DNA from: Chara braunii
Lineage: Eukaryota > Streptophyta > Charophyceae > Charales > Characeae
Assembly (NCBI GenBank): GCA_003427395.1
Contig: BFEA01000039.1
Coordinates: forward strand, 3,266,420-3,288,224
DNA length: 21,805 nt
Direction: 5' to 3'
Shown: piece by piece, positions 8,563-17,549 of the stretch
Numbering within the stretch: position 1 is the first letter of the stretch
Layout of the letters: each line of letters opens with the position of its first letter
The notes under the pieces: model-generated
Told to the model about the DNA's origin: nothing
The model's database searches: none
Seen by the model: only the letters and a program-made list of their open reading frames with translations
Program-made: the position numbers and the translations under genes

Positions 8563-8680
8563 CGATCCCATAACTTTTCGACGCTAGGGCGACGAGACGT
8601 CGCGCGCAGGACTCTGATATAAAAGTGCGCGGCCGCAGGCCAATCCTACGCCAACCAATGATGCCAATCATACGTGGTAA
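8563..8680 (+). promoter_or_regulatory. TATA-containing block, copy 2
   Basis: This is parallel to the block at 7971-8080 in order and spacing: CCCATAACT, then GACGTCGCGCGCAGGACT, then GATATAAAAGTGCGCGG, then CCGCAGG. Identity is roughly 60-65% by eye. It may be a second LTR-type promoter, but this is unproven. Confidence 0.35.
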
Positions 8681-9068
8681 TCGCGGCTCCGACCTCGCGA
8701 TATTGAATGGCTGAAGGAACACCTCGCGAGGGGTTACCCCTCACGATATTGAACGGCTGAAGGACGCGCCGTTCGACCCTCGCGACTTTTCCACCTTTCA
8801 GGTGAAGTGCCCCGTCGACCAAAATTAAACAGGCTCTATGCGAGGGGGGACTCCTCCCCTTCAAGGCCTAGGGCTTGGGATGTCCTGGACAAGGACCTTG
8901 AATCCCGGCCCAGGACCAATGTCCGACCAAGAAAGCCCCAAGACGCAAATAGGCAGAGGGGAGGGTCCTCCCTGTCCCTCGATCCCACTCTTACGCGGTG
9001 TTAACATGGCCTCTTAGGCCTTCCGAACACTCATCGTACGTATACCCACGCATACATACAAGGGAAAT

Positions 9069-9119
9069 ATGGTTGTGACGGTCACTTCTCCCAGGCACAG
9101 TGGGACTCCTCACAACCAT
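9069..9119. repeat. Inverted repeat, 10-bp perfect stem
   Basis: ATGGTTGTGA (9069-9078) is complementary to TCACAACCAT (9110-9119). The loop holds further partial pairing (CTCCCA/TGGGAC). Function unknown. Confidence 0.75.
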
Positions 9120-9719
9120 GTATACGTATATGGAGTCTCAGGCAGTCCAAATCCCTAAATCCGAATCACAGGACATACATGCAATTACACAAAGAATCAA
9201 ACGACAAAGCACGCACTACACGGAGTCGACCCCAACCATTCTCTATGCTCATACCCCTTTCGATTTAGCCATAGCCCCAACCACCGATCCAACCAACCTC
9301 AATTAAATACTCAGTACCTTTGTTAAATGGCCATTCAATAAAAGTCTGCGTGAAACCCTTAACAAACAGTAAAACCACCAGGGCTAAAGCCTTTTAGGTT
9401 GAATATGGAGAGTGAGTTGAAGTTGAGTCGAAGACCGACGAATCGACAACCGACCTGTATTCAGTGATAACAGAAGACGATCCTCAAGAGATCAAGCTGA
9501 GTCTAGCCCTCATCTTGAATCAGACATCCCAAAGGACCTGTAGCACAAGATAGGTCAAATGCCCAAGCTAAATCATCAGCATATGGGGGATAAACCTCCA
9601 TAGCATATTCTCACTCAAAGCTTTTCATCAACTAAGTCCAAGCCTACCTCCATGCCAGTGCCCAAGCAAAGGTAGACTAATGGCAGAATCTCCGCTATTC
9701 AGGATGGATTGCCAGAATC
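9120..9719. other. Unclassified stretch before the 124-bp array
   Basis: A short plus-strand frame (9100-9306) has no recognisable motif. The remainder is moderately AT-rich with no RNA gene or repeat that I can define. Confidence 0.45.
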
Positions 9720-10330
9720 GTCACCTATCAAAATATAATCTAACTCCTCTAATTCAAGGAAATTTCGGCAGCGCTTCCCGTAGGAAAAGTGTCTTTTCAT
9801 AATTTATACAGGCTCGGATATCAAAAGCGGGAGTGCTCTATAACTCTTTGAAAGTCAAATTTTGTCTATCTCTCTGAATTAGCAGAAATGTTGGCAGCAT
9901 CTCCTTTGGAATTGAGGATTTNCCAGATTTATACCAAGTCGAATTTGAACTCAGCCCCCAACCTTGAGTTCAACTTAGACAAAATATGACTAACTCCCTA
10001 GCTTTGCANAAATTTTGGCAGCANTCCCNTTAGAAAAGTGTTTTTTCAAAATTTGTACAAGGCTAAGTTTAGAACTTAAGACTAACTTTGACTTATCAAA
10101 GTCCAATTTTGTTTAACTCCCTTAAGCAGCAAAAATTTGGGCAGCACTCCCCTTAGAAAATGAGACTTTCCAAATTTTTACTAAGTNAGATATANAGAAA
10201 AGGCAGGCTGAACTTTNACAAGTCAAAATTTGTNTAACTTCTTGAATCTGTAAGAATTTCGGCAGCGCTTCCCGTAAAGAAAGTAGCTTACCAGAATTTA
10301 TACAGGTCCAAGTTTAATAGCGAGCCTCGG
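9720..10330. repeat. ~124-bp tandem array, five diverged units
   Basis: Each unit has a TAACTCC-like segment, an AGAAATTTCGGCAGC core, a TCCCCTTAGAAAA segment and an AAATTTATACAAG-like end. The GGCAGC core recurs at about 9767, 9893, 10016, 10140 and 10260, with spacings of 120-126 bp. Units are diverged and contain several N bases. Arrays of this type occur in untranslated parts of plant LTR retroelements; that link is inference here. Confidence 0.8.
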
Positions 10331-10596
10331 AAAATGCAGAAATCGATCTAAGTAAAATAAAGTCAGCTCAGAGAATGCAGGAGTTGACCTAACTCCTATT
10401 GCTCTAGTACGTGGCGAGCCTCTAAGGCAACTACCTGTCTACCTGAAACCCGGACCAAGTAGTAATCTCACTTAGCCACATGCTGGTCAAACCACAAAGG
10501 TAANTACCGCCACCATCCCCAAGCCAATCTGAGCAGACAATAGTTCATGACCTTTCANTGAGTTATCCCCTTATACCCAACTTACATAAACCATAG

Positions 10597-11525
10597 GTCA
10601 GGGCACCTGAACTTACAGAGCGCGCTCAACTTAGCCAGGCCTAAAGTCAGAATACCTAAACTTATAGAGCGTTCTGACTTGGCCAGGTATACACAAACAG
10701 AGGGCACAACTACTTCTCTNTTCTTTGGGCGTATGACNGGACCACTCTAGTCGCCCTGAATTGTTTCAATAGCCAAGTTGTATATACCTCTCTGAACTTA
10801 GTCTTCAAAGGGGGTACAAGGCTGAGCCGCTCAACTTAGAACATTGCTCAGCCTGCCCAAGCTTACCTTCAACTATATCTCTTAGTTTATACTCTCTTCA
10901 GTTGTGATAAGCCATAGTCACGCTACCTAAACTTATAGAGCGGCCTGACTAGCCTGTTCTTAATAACATAGTAATATAATATAACCAAGTTATATTAATT
11001 GGGTTCCAACATGTGCGAGGCATTGGGTCAGACTACCTAAACTTATAGAGCAGTCTGATCCTCAGCCAGATTCGTTTCTCTCTGGTCCAATCTGTGCGAA
11101 GCAGTGGGGCGACTACCTGAACTTATAGAGCGGTCTGTCCCCTGCCAAAATTATTCCCTCAGAAGAAAACAGGAGAAGGGTTGAACCACCTAAACTTATA
11201 GAGCGGTTCAGACCTCCTCGTTCAGAACCAAAGAAACTGTGAGAACCCCAAACAGAACAAGGCAACCCAAGGTACCTAAACTTATAGAGCACCTTGGGTT
11301 CCTGAAAGTCACTCACAGTCAAACCCCCACAAGTCAGAGCAGCCAGGACACCTAAACTTATAGAGCGTCCTGACCCTCCATGCAACTCACAGCACCAGGT
11401 CTCCCCAAACTTATGGGGACATCCCAGCCTCCAGAGCTTCAGGCTACCTAAGCTTATAGAGCGGCCTGAAGCTCCATGCAATCCAAAAATAAACAAAGCG
11501 CTGGGCTTCCCCAAACTTAAGGGGA
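10597..11525. repeat. Family of hairpins with constant loop and covarying stems
   Basis: The 17-base core ACCTAAACTTATAGAGC, or a one- or two-base variant, occurs at 10605, 10653 (one base shift), 10925, 11035, 11115, 11188, 11274, 11350 and 11446. Each is flanked by a different but self-complementary arm pair. Examples are 10644-10652 with 10672-10680 (9 bp), 11264-11273 with 11291-11300 (10 bp), and 11434-11445 with 11463-11474 (12 bp, one G-T). Within the core, CTA pairs with TAG around the loop AACTTA; the copy at 10605 has CTG with CAG instead, a compensatory change. Two related hairpins, 11402-11419 and 11508-11525, keep the AACTTA loop but have C4-5/G4-5 inner stems. A looser relative has the perfect stem 10820-10827 with 10846-10853. 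No protein is encoded here. Confidence 0.88.
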
Positions 11526-12504
11526 CCTCCCCGCCTTAGTGACCCAGTCAATCTGCACACAATACTGCCTTCCTCCCAACCTTCCCTCAGATGCAACCCA
11601 TTTCATTCGCAATCTGCTTTCAGGCAATCAACAAACTGAAACCGAGATTTGCCCATACATTTTTTTACTTCAGTCTGACTTATGTCCTGAAAGTCAAACT
11701 CAAAACCCACTACAGGATCCACACAATGCACTCAGTCAAACGTAGAGAGGTGTATAGGTAGTGGTTATAGTTGGGTTTATAAAGGGAGTCAAGGGATTAC
11801 CACTCACTTCCCTGCCTCCACGACTCCGCCTGAGTCCCGACAGAGCTCCCACAAACGGTGGGGCAACCTCCCACAGAGGCCTCGGCGCGGACTACGGGCC
11901 ACACGCCCGCCTGTCGCCTTCCTCTCAGAGCCAAAGGGTCAGACTTAGAGGGAGAAGGATAGAATGAGAAACGTGAGACTCTCAAAATCCAGAAGGGGTA
12001 TACTCAGACTCGCGCGAGAGGGTCTTTAAGTCTTCACCGCCTGAGGGCCCCCCAATAGCGACCAAACATACCACGCTTGGTCAACTGCGATCTCACCGCC
12101 AGCTGCTGACCCCTTTGATGTCCCTTCATATCCGCAACAATAAGCCCCCTCCCTTCTTAATACACGCATCTAGTCACAATCTTCGCGGCCCCAAGTTCAA
12201 TATGTGGTTTGCTGTTGGTCGACCCGCCGCTGCAGAGCCTAGAAACGATCATCTCTCACTGGTCGGAGCAGTGTGCTCATGTCGGAGCACAACCGCAGCG
12301 TCTAGCAGCTGCACACAACAGGAGGATCCAGCCCCGTTTGTAGCAAATGCACAAAGTCCAAAGGTAGTGACAGCATGAGTAACTCCCAATACATCAGTGT
12401 GCTCAGCATCCACGCACCTCAAAAAAGGGATACCGCAGCAACCCCGACGTCGAGCAGCATAGGCCCCGACGGTCGCGCGCAGCAACACAAACGCTGCCCC
12501 CTTT
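11526..12504. other. Unclassified stretch with a TATA-like site
   Basis: A TATA-like TTTATAAAGG sits at about 11776. The downstream part is C-rich with no recognisable gene. Small frames on both strands overlap one another and have no conserved motif. Confidence 0.4.
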
Positions 12505-13026
12505 CAACAGAAAAATTTCGCAAAATTAAATAATCATTCTATAGTAAAATTACATTTTAAATTTTAAATTTTCATTCCATATTTAAAAATGTCTTTCCAA
12601 TTTTAAAATTTTCCGTCTTACTTGAAAACTTTCCTTCCAAGAATGGGGTATCCCTTCTTATTTGAACTTTATGCTAGAGATGGAATGAATGTCTGGATGA
12701 GTTCATGAAATATTTTAATTGGACTGTCATTCTAAGTAAGGATTTTCAGTCATAAATAAGTTAATCCAATCTAAATTAAACGATACTTGTTGTAGTGGAA
12801 TGAAAGTTTAATTAAAACATTTCATAAACTCGTCCAGACTTTCATTCCATCTTGAACAAATAGATGTAGTTGGAAGGGAGAACTCATATTTAAACGGAAA
12901 CTTATCAAATAAAACTGAAAATTTTAGAATTTGACAAACATTAAAATGACAATTTATAAATATGAAGGATCTTTTTTTTATGGAATGTTTTTTCAACTTT
13001 CATTTCTAATGGGAATTTTTCTGTTG
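12505..13026. mobile_element. AT-rich foldback / MITE-like element, 522 bp
   Basis: The terminal inverted repeats CAACAGAAAAATT (12505-12517) and AATTTTTCTGTTG (13014-13026) are perfect 13-mers. Inside, arms remain complementary over most of their length. The best block is 12679-12720 against 12811-12852, where 38 of 42 positions pair. The element is strikingly AT-rich within GC-rich flanks and encodes no transposase. I could not identify a convincing target-site duplication, so the superfamily is unknown. Confidence 0.75.
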
Positions 13027-14078
13027 TTCGTCTGACGGGCCACCAACAGCTTAGCGGCAGCGCGAGGCAACCCGTAATAAAAAGCAGCAGTCGGGCACCT
13101 GGTATAGTCCGCCAGCCTACAAGGGGCCCCGCTTGGCACAGTAGCTCCCCCCCTTAGTTCATCCCGCACTGCCTACCCCTGTCTCGTAGGCTAGCCACTC
13201 ATCGGTACCCCACAGTCTAACCCAGCCCTCCGTTCCTGCTCGAACAGATGGCTGTGAGCAGCCGCAAGCAACTCTCCTATCCTATTGGTTGCCAGCGACC
13301 CTTCCACTCCACCGGTTGTTAGCACCCTGCTCATACTCGATTAGTTGTAGGCAATCCCCCCCCTTTTTTGCGAATGAATCTGGCCGCAAACCCCGTCCGG
13401 ATGCACCCCCCCCTTTTCTTGGCTTGCTTCCACCGTCTCCTGCATACTAGTCTTTCNNCTAACCTCCACTCCTACTAACTCTCACCTNAAACCGACGTTA
13501 CCTTCCCACTCGCCCGACCCGNAAACCCCAGGTTTGCACCTTCGCCNGCCAATTCTCGTCAAAGGCCGAGCGGGCCAAGCGATTCNTGTTCCTACCATAG
13601 CCAGCCTTCGCCATACCCCCGGCGCACTTACTTCTTCTAACAGCCTCTATTTTACTAACATTCACCTACAACTAACCCCGTAATCCTACTCGCCCNACCC
13701 TAGAACCTATGTCCAGCCCTTTCCCCGGTCGTTTTNGTCAATGAACGAGCGGGACGTGGCTTCTTCTTCTCGTGCCTTCACTCTCTGAATGAGTCCCGCG
13801 CGAGAAACCATCCGGATTCATTTTTGTCTNTGTAGNCTTCACCCAGTTCTCTTCCTGCATCCGCCCGCGCTGTCCGTCGCAGCTCCGAATGCCCCCAGCG
13901 CAACCAACCTTCCCGGTTCAATCGCCCTTCCTTCTCCCTGCCTTTGTTGTCCTATCCGCCCCGCCGTAGCGCTCTGCCCACGACATTCATCTGATGGTGA
14001 CGTCACCATCGGCCCCTCCAAAACCGCGCAGTCCGACGGTCTGCTGAATGTCGAACGACCCATTCGGCCGACGGCCTT
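13027..14078. repeat. C-rich region with diverged ~182-bp repeats
   Basis: Segments at about 13475-13586 and 13657-13770 share CTCACCT/TTCACCT, CTACTCGCCC(G)ACCC and CGAGCGGG(C/A) blocks in order, suggesting an old tandem duplication. N bases are frequent. No gene is supported. Confidence 0.45.
13993..14010. other. 18-bp perfect palindrome containing TGACGTCA
   Basis: GATGGTGACGTCACCATC reads the same on both strands. Its centre is the CRE-type octamer bound by bZIP factors. There is no clear gene nearby, so regulatory use is not established. Confidence 0.7.
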
Positions 14079-14099
14079 CTCCCGTTTATACGAGCCACC

Positions 14100-14163
14100 T
14101 CCGACGCCGGGGCCACGCTAGTTTCCTCCGTATCGTTCCAATCTTAACGGATGTCTCGAAGGA
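14100..14163 (-). pseudogene. U6 snRNA-like copy A
   Basis: The minus strand begins GTCCTTCGAGACATCCGTTA and continues AGATTGGAACGATACGGAGG, closely following the 5' stem-loop and central region of plant U6 snRNA (GTCCCTTCGGGGACATCCG...). U6 is the catalytic-core RNA of the spliceosome. The AGC triad is kept (CTAGCGTGG) but the ACAGAGA box is altered to ACGGAGG. The 3' half is diverged and no T-run terminator follows. I call a pseudogene, one of four nearby copies. Confidence 0.75.
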
Positions 14164-14219
14164 CTGCGGTCGGGGTGATGCCCCACGGCGATCCCAAAAG
14201 TCACTCGGCCTCCCCTACG

Positions 14220-14280
14220 TCCGGGTTCACGCAGATCTCCTCCGCCTTACTCAGATTCCCTCCCAAGGAGATCTGCCACG
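14220..14280 (-). pseudogene. U6 snRNA-like copy B (weak)
   Basis: On the minus strand, GTAAGGCGGAGGAGATCTGC aligns with the U6 central block GATACAGAGAAGATTAGC in the correct place relative to copies A and C. Elsewhere similarity is poor. It is supported mainly by its position in the series. Confidence 0.35.
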
Positions 14281-14331
14281 GTCATACCCCACTCGCCCCA
14301 TTCTTCCCGCGTGAACCTGGCCCCTCCTTCG

Positions 14332-14412
14332 GGGCTTATGCATNAGAACCTTTGCACAGGGGCCAGGCAAATCTCCTCGGTATTGTTTCCCCCGATCTTC
14401 CCTGTAGCCGCG
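14332..14412 (-). pseudogene. U6 snRNA-like copy C
   Basis: The minus strand carries AATACCGAGGAGATTTGCC, then TGGCCCCTGTGCAAAGG and ATGCATAAG. These match the U6 central region, the GGCCCCTGCGCAAGGATGAC segment and the 3' segment in order. The AGC triad is changed to TGC and the ACAGAGA box is lost, so it is probably non-functional. Confidence 0.6.
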
Positions 14413-14499
14413 TCAGCAAGTTGGCCAGTCCTGCACGACTTTACCCCTGCGGACCCCCCCTTTTGCCCGTACCCGGCCCGTTTCTCGGCCGGGTCTATT

Positions 14500-14587
14500 C
14501 CCGTTTATGAGTGTTCCCTTTTGCACGAAGACCATGCTAATCTCCTTTGTATCATCCCCATCCTTACGGATGTCCCACAGGGCTATC
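14500..14587 (-). pseudogene. U6 snRNA-like copy D
   Basis: The best full-length copy. The minus strand reads GGGACATCCGTAAGGATGGG, GATGATACAAAGGAGATTAG, CATGG, then GTGCAAAAGGGAACACTCAT. It follows U6 from the 5' stem through to the 3' region and retains TTAGCATGG with the AGC triad. The ACAGAGA box reads ACAAAGG. There is no obvious TATA/USE promoter upstream or T-run downstream. Confidence 0.7.
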
Positions 14588-14589
14588 GC

Positions 14590-15429
14590 CGACGTAACAC
14601 CTCGCGAGGGTGCTAAAGGTCACTCGGCCTATGTTGCGAGGCTCCACGGGTGCTCCCATTCCACCACCCCCATGGTCTACGGCCTAGGTCCGGAACCAGT
14701 GTCGGGGCCCTGGTAATCCAAATAACCAAAATATTTAAAGTAAATCAAAACACGACCCAACATATCACGGGGGGGGGGCTATCGGGAACGAACGGCGGGG
14801 CCTACCAACAGCTCCCTGGCCCTGCAAAGCGGGCCCGCGATTGGACTCCCCCAACAAAACTAAGGGGGATAGCCCCGCAGGACCCTCAACCCCTCAGTTT
14901 CTNCGGCNTTCCGCTGCTCTTGCGCTGATGCCTGCTGGCCTCGATCCCCACTCCTCCGTCGCAATAGTCCAACACCGTAGTAACNGCCTCGGCCACTCCT
15001 TCGGCCCCAATCTACATTCACGGCCCCTAAGCGTCTACGCCGGCCTGCNAGCCTGTGCCCGGGCCATCCCATATGCCTACCGACGCGCCAACCCTACCGC
15101 TNGGCCGCGCGCACCGATAAAAAATAAACTTTTGTTCCCTAACCAAGGCCGTAACACGATCCGGGCCGGTCGACTAGACCGGCCGCCTACTTCAACCAGA
15201 ANAAAATCACACGCGCGTCNCAAAATTGCGCGCCCACATACTCCCTACCGGGACAAGGNAGACCTTTGCCCGCGCGTGGACGACCCTCACATTTCCCGCA
15301 CGGGCACTCAAAATTCAGGTTAACCAAGCCTTTATGTCACTTGCAAAAACCAGGGCGGATACCCTTATAAGGGTATTCGCGCCGACAGCTTACCGAACCA
15401 TATTAAGCGACGTCCCCGTCGCTCCGCCA
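14590..15429. other. C-rich unclassified stretch with a hairpin
   Basis: A perfect 8-bp hairpin, GGCCGGTC (15164-15171) with GACCGGCC (15177-15184), is the only clear structure. Overlapping frames on the plus strand are low-complexity and contain N-derived codons; I do not call them genes. Confidence 0.4.
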
Positions 15430-16020
15430 GATCAAAAAGCTATAAATCNATCCACACTCCAAATGCTGACGAGGTTAGAGCCAATCTGATTAGCCGACAG
15501 ACCCAGGGGTGAGGCCTCCATCAACCCGTGCTTCANAACTATATGCTGCCAGGATTTCAAGNTGGGTCTCCATTGCCCTGACACCAGGACGCCGGTGTAT
15601 TANGCGTCAATACTACANCATAAGTTCCAAAGGCCCTCAAACCATCCTCTTCCCCTNCTGTCCTAGACAACCGCCGGCCNCTCGTTAGGTGTCCCAGTTA
15701 GCCTCTTTCTCATAGACAAAGCCATANCTAGGGACGCGGGCTTTGAATGAGACTTGTGAAGGCATTCTTGCCTTCGTTTANCAATTTTCTCACCATTAAA
15801 CAAAATACATACATATAGCTTATAGCCTCTCTCGGCCTTTTTTGCAGTCTAGTACAAAAACGCCAGGTCTCCATCTAAGCCCACCATAGCCTGGTCGATC
15901 GGGTCAGGTCTACGGCCCACCGCATTGTTACCTTAGCGGCGGTATCCTTCCGTTGGTTATACAACGGTAGGTGTTTCTTCTAATAATCAATTAATCAGGA
16001 TTTTCCAACAGACTCGACTC
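15430..16020 (-). pseudogene. Possible very diverged organellar LSU-rRNA segment
   Basis: On the minus strand several universal large-subunit rRNA words appear in the expected order: GCTAAGGTAACAATG (near 15935), CTAGNTATGGCTTTG (near 15725), CAATGGAGACC...CCTTGAAAT (near 15560), and GGCTAATCAGATTGGCTCT (near 15485). These correspond roughly to E. coli 23S positions 1930-2270. Between the words similarity is weak, and N bases are present. It could be a highly derived mitochondrial rRNA, a decayed copy, or chance, and I hold it loosely. Confidence 0.33.
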
Positions 16021-16149
16021 CTATCCCGCGGAGTAATTTCTCTGGGGCGGGCAACTCCCCTTAAACTCTTACCGCGCGGGCACGCAGCCAGGTTGTGCCG
16101 GCCAGCAGCCGTCCACTAGGGGTTACGCCCAAGTGGCACTAAGNTTTAC

Positions 16150-16290
16150 CGTTAGCTCGGTATTCCTCTAAGTATGCCTCAGAATTAGCACAGGTGGTCG
16201 GGCGGGGCCTCACAAACAATTCACAGGCTACTGCGGGACTACGCAAGGATCTGAAGGCATTTACCGACCCTCCTATAATAGGCACGNCCT
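16150..16290 (+). pseudogene. Possible diverged LSU-rRNA segment, opposite strand
   Basis: The plus strand carries ACAGGTGGTCGGGCGGGGCC (16190-16209), matching the 23S word ACAGGTGGTCAGGTAGAGAA. After it come GGGACTACGCAAGGATCTGA and a final AGGCACG at spacing like that of 23S 1660-1765. It is inverted relative to the segment at 15430-16020. Evidence is limited to short words. Confidence 0.3.
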
Positions 16291-16477
16291 CCTTTGCTCA
16301 ATCACAAANAGTCTCCCCGCCGGATCCACAAGGCCGCGGCTCCTGACTTGATCAGAGTCAGTAGTCGCCCATCCTGAGGCATCTCTCGCCNTTTTCAAAC
16401 ATTTCAAACAAACATGGTTCCCTCTCGTCAGACTTTATCAACACAAACAATGCTTCATATATCATTCAATTTTTACC

Positions 16478-16672
16478 CACCCTTGCTTGGTCAAGGGTGC
16501 CTCTCACAAAAGATTTCACGGCCATCCCCTTTTTGTATGGGATGACTCTCCACACAACCTCTTCCAACCACGAAGGGGCTTTGATAACAATACAATTCCC
16601 ACCTCCCAGAACCATGAGGGGGTGTCTTAATCACTACACAACTCAAACTGAGGGACCATCTTCAGGGTCCTC
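16478..16672. repeat. Run of four short hairpins
   Basis: CACCCTTG/CAAGGGTG (16478-16485, 16492-16499), CATCCC/GGGATG (16523-16528, 16539-16544), a CACCTCC/GGGGGTG pair (about 16591-16625), and GAGGGACC with GGGTCCTC (16650-16657, 16665-16672, one mismatch). Loops are not shared, unlike the family at 10597-11525. Confidence 0.6.
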
Positions 16673-17408
16673 GTACAACTCAGACAAAGGTGTTTAGTAG
16701 GACCAAGCATGCAAATTTATGAATTCATCAATCCCGTAGGATTCTCACAATTTTTCACAAACAGGCTGCACTTCCCCTCCTTATGCTCTGCCCTCTCGTC
16801 CGCTTGCAAGCAGACCGCACTAATATATCGGAGGGTAGACAACTTTACAAATTACACAATCATGCCCACGAAATGTAACCTGTACAGCTCTCACACAAAG
16901 TCAATCATACATCAGGATAAAGCCACACATGTGAGAGTGGTAGTGGTCGTCACAAGACAAGTCCCATAGAATCTCAATTCATGATACACTAAGGGAGTAG
17001 AATGCCTCCCTCAAAACTCAAACACCAACACTCAACTCAAACTATGTCCATCTGAGCATGGTTCCCAACCCCACTGTACACCCCCGGAACACGCTCGGGG
17101 ACACAACATTTACTCAAAATCTAAGGGGTGCCTAACTCCCCCGTCTCACCTAACTAGGGAAACTCATACCCAAGTCTCTTTCAACTCAAGTAGTCTCCGC
17201 ACCGCGAAATAAAAAATGGACTGAGTAGCCCCATGTGTCCTACGGCCAACCCTCATGCCCTAAGTCGTAGCCTCAAGGAAAACACAATCAACTATGTATA
17301 TACGAGCAGGCAGGGACTCATCCTACCACCTCTAGAGTATGCACACATCTAGGAGCCCCTCAACCAACTAAACATATGTACACCTCCAACCTTCCCTCTG
17401 TGTGCCAA
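16673..17408. other. Unclassified stretch downstream of gag
   Basis: This lies 3' of the minus-strand gag, where protease, RT and RNase H would be expected in a Ty3/gypsy element. I find no frame with those motifs (no DSGA/DTGA, no YxDD). No LTR end is recognisable. Confidence 0.5.
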
Positions 17409-17549
17409 TTAATCTGACCCTACTGACGCATAGATAGANCAGCCCCTACTTACACAATTCCTCCTGGTTCTGCCTATACAACTGAGCCCTGCCCCCGTCC
17501 GGAGCTCGCTCTACTATCCTGCCCTGCCTGTCCGGAGCTCGCTCTACTA
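17409..17549 (-). repeat. gag tail with 32-bp tandem repeat containing TAG pairs
   Basis: GTCCGGAGCTCGCTCTACTA occurs from about 17498 and again from about 17530. In the gag frame each copy reads as two TAG codons followed by SELRTG. The frame stays free of TAA and TGA until a TAA at 17409-17411, apart from one codon containing N. Confidence 0.7.

Larger units (their letters stand above)
7218..9060. other. GC-rich, hairpin-rich unclassified region
   Basis: Base composition shifts sharply from AT-rich to CpG-rich at about 7380. I find no protein with recognisable motifs on either strand. Small perfect hairpins are frequent: 8239-8251 with 8258-8269 (one bulge), 8345-8352 with 8358-8365, and GAGGGGT/ACCCCTC near 8730. 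A direct repeat of CGATATTGAATGGCTGAAGG type lies at about 8697 and 8744. It could be the non-coding part of a retroelement, but no diagnostic PBS, PPT or LTR end is visible. Confidence 0.5.

Noticed and set aside
10597-11525. CRISPR-like array
   Set aside because: The conserved unit is a 17-base loop, flanks are self-complementary rather than unique spacers, spacing is irregular, and the context is eukaryotic.
13789-15323. Several plus-strand frames of 70-160 codons
   Set aside because: They overlap one another, are Pro/Ser/Arg-rich from C-rich DNA, contain N-derived codons and overlie antisense U6-like copies.
16095-16111. GTGCCGGCCAGCAGCCG, resembling the SSU rRNA word GTGCCAGCAGCCGCGG
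   Set aside because: The match needs an insertion and no other SSU rRNA words flank it at the right spacing; treated as chance.
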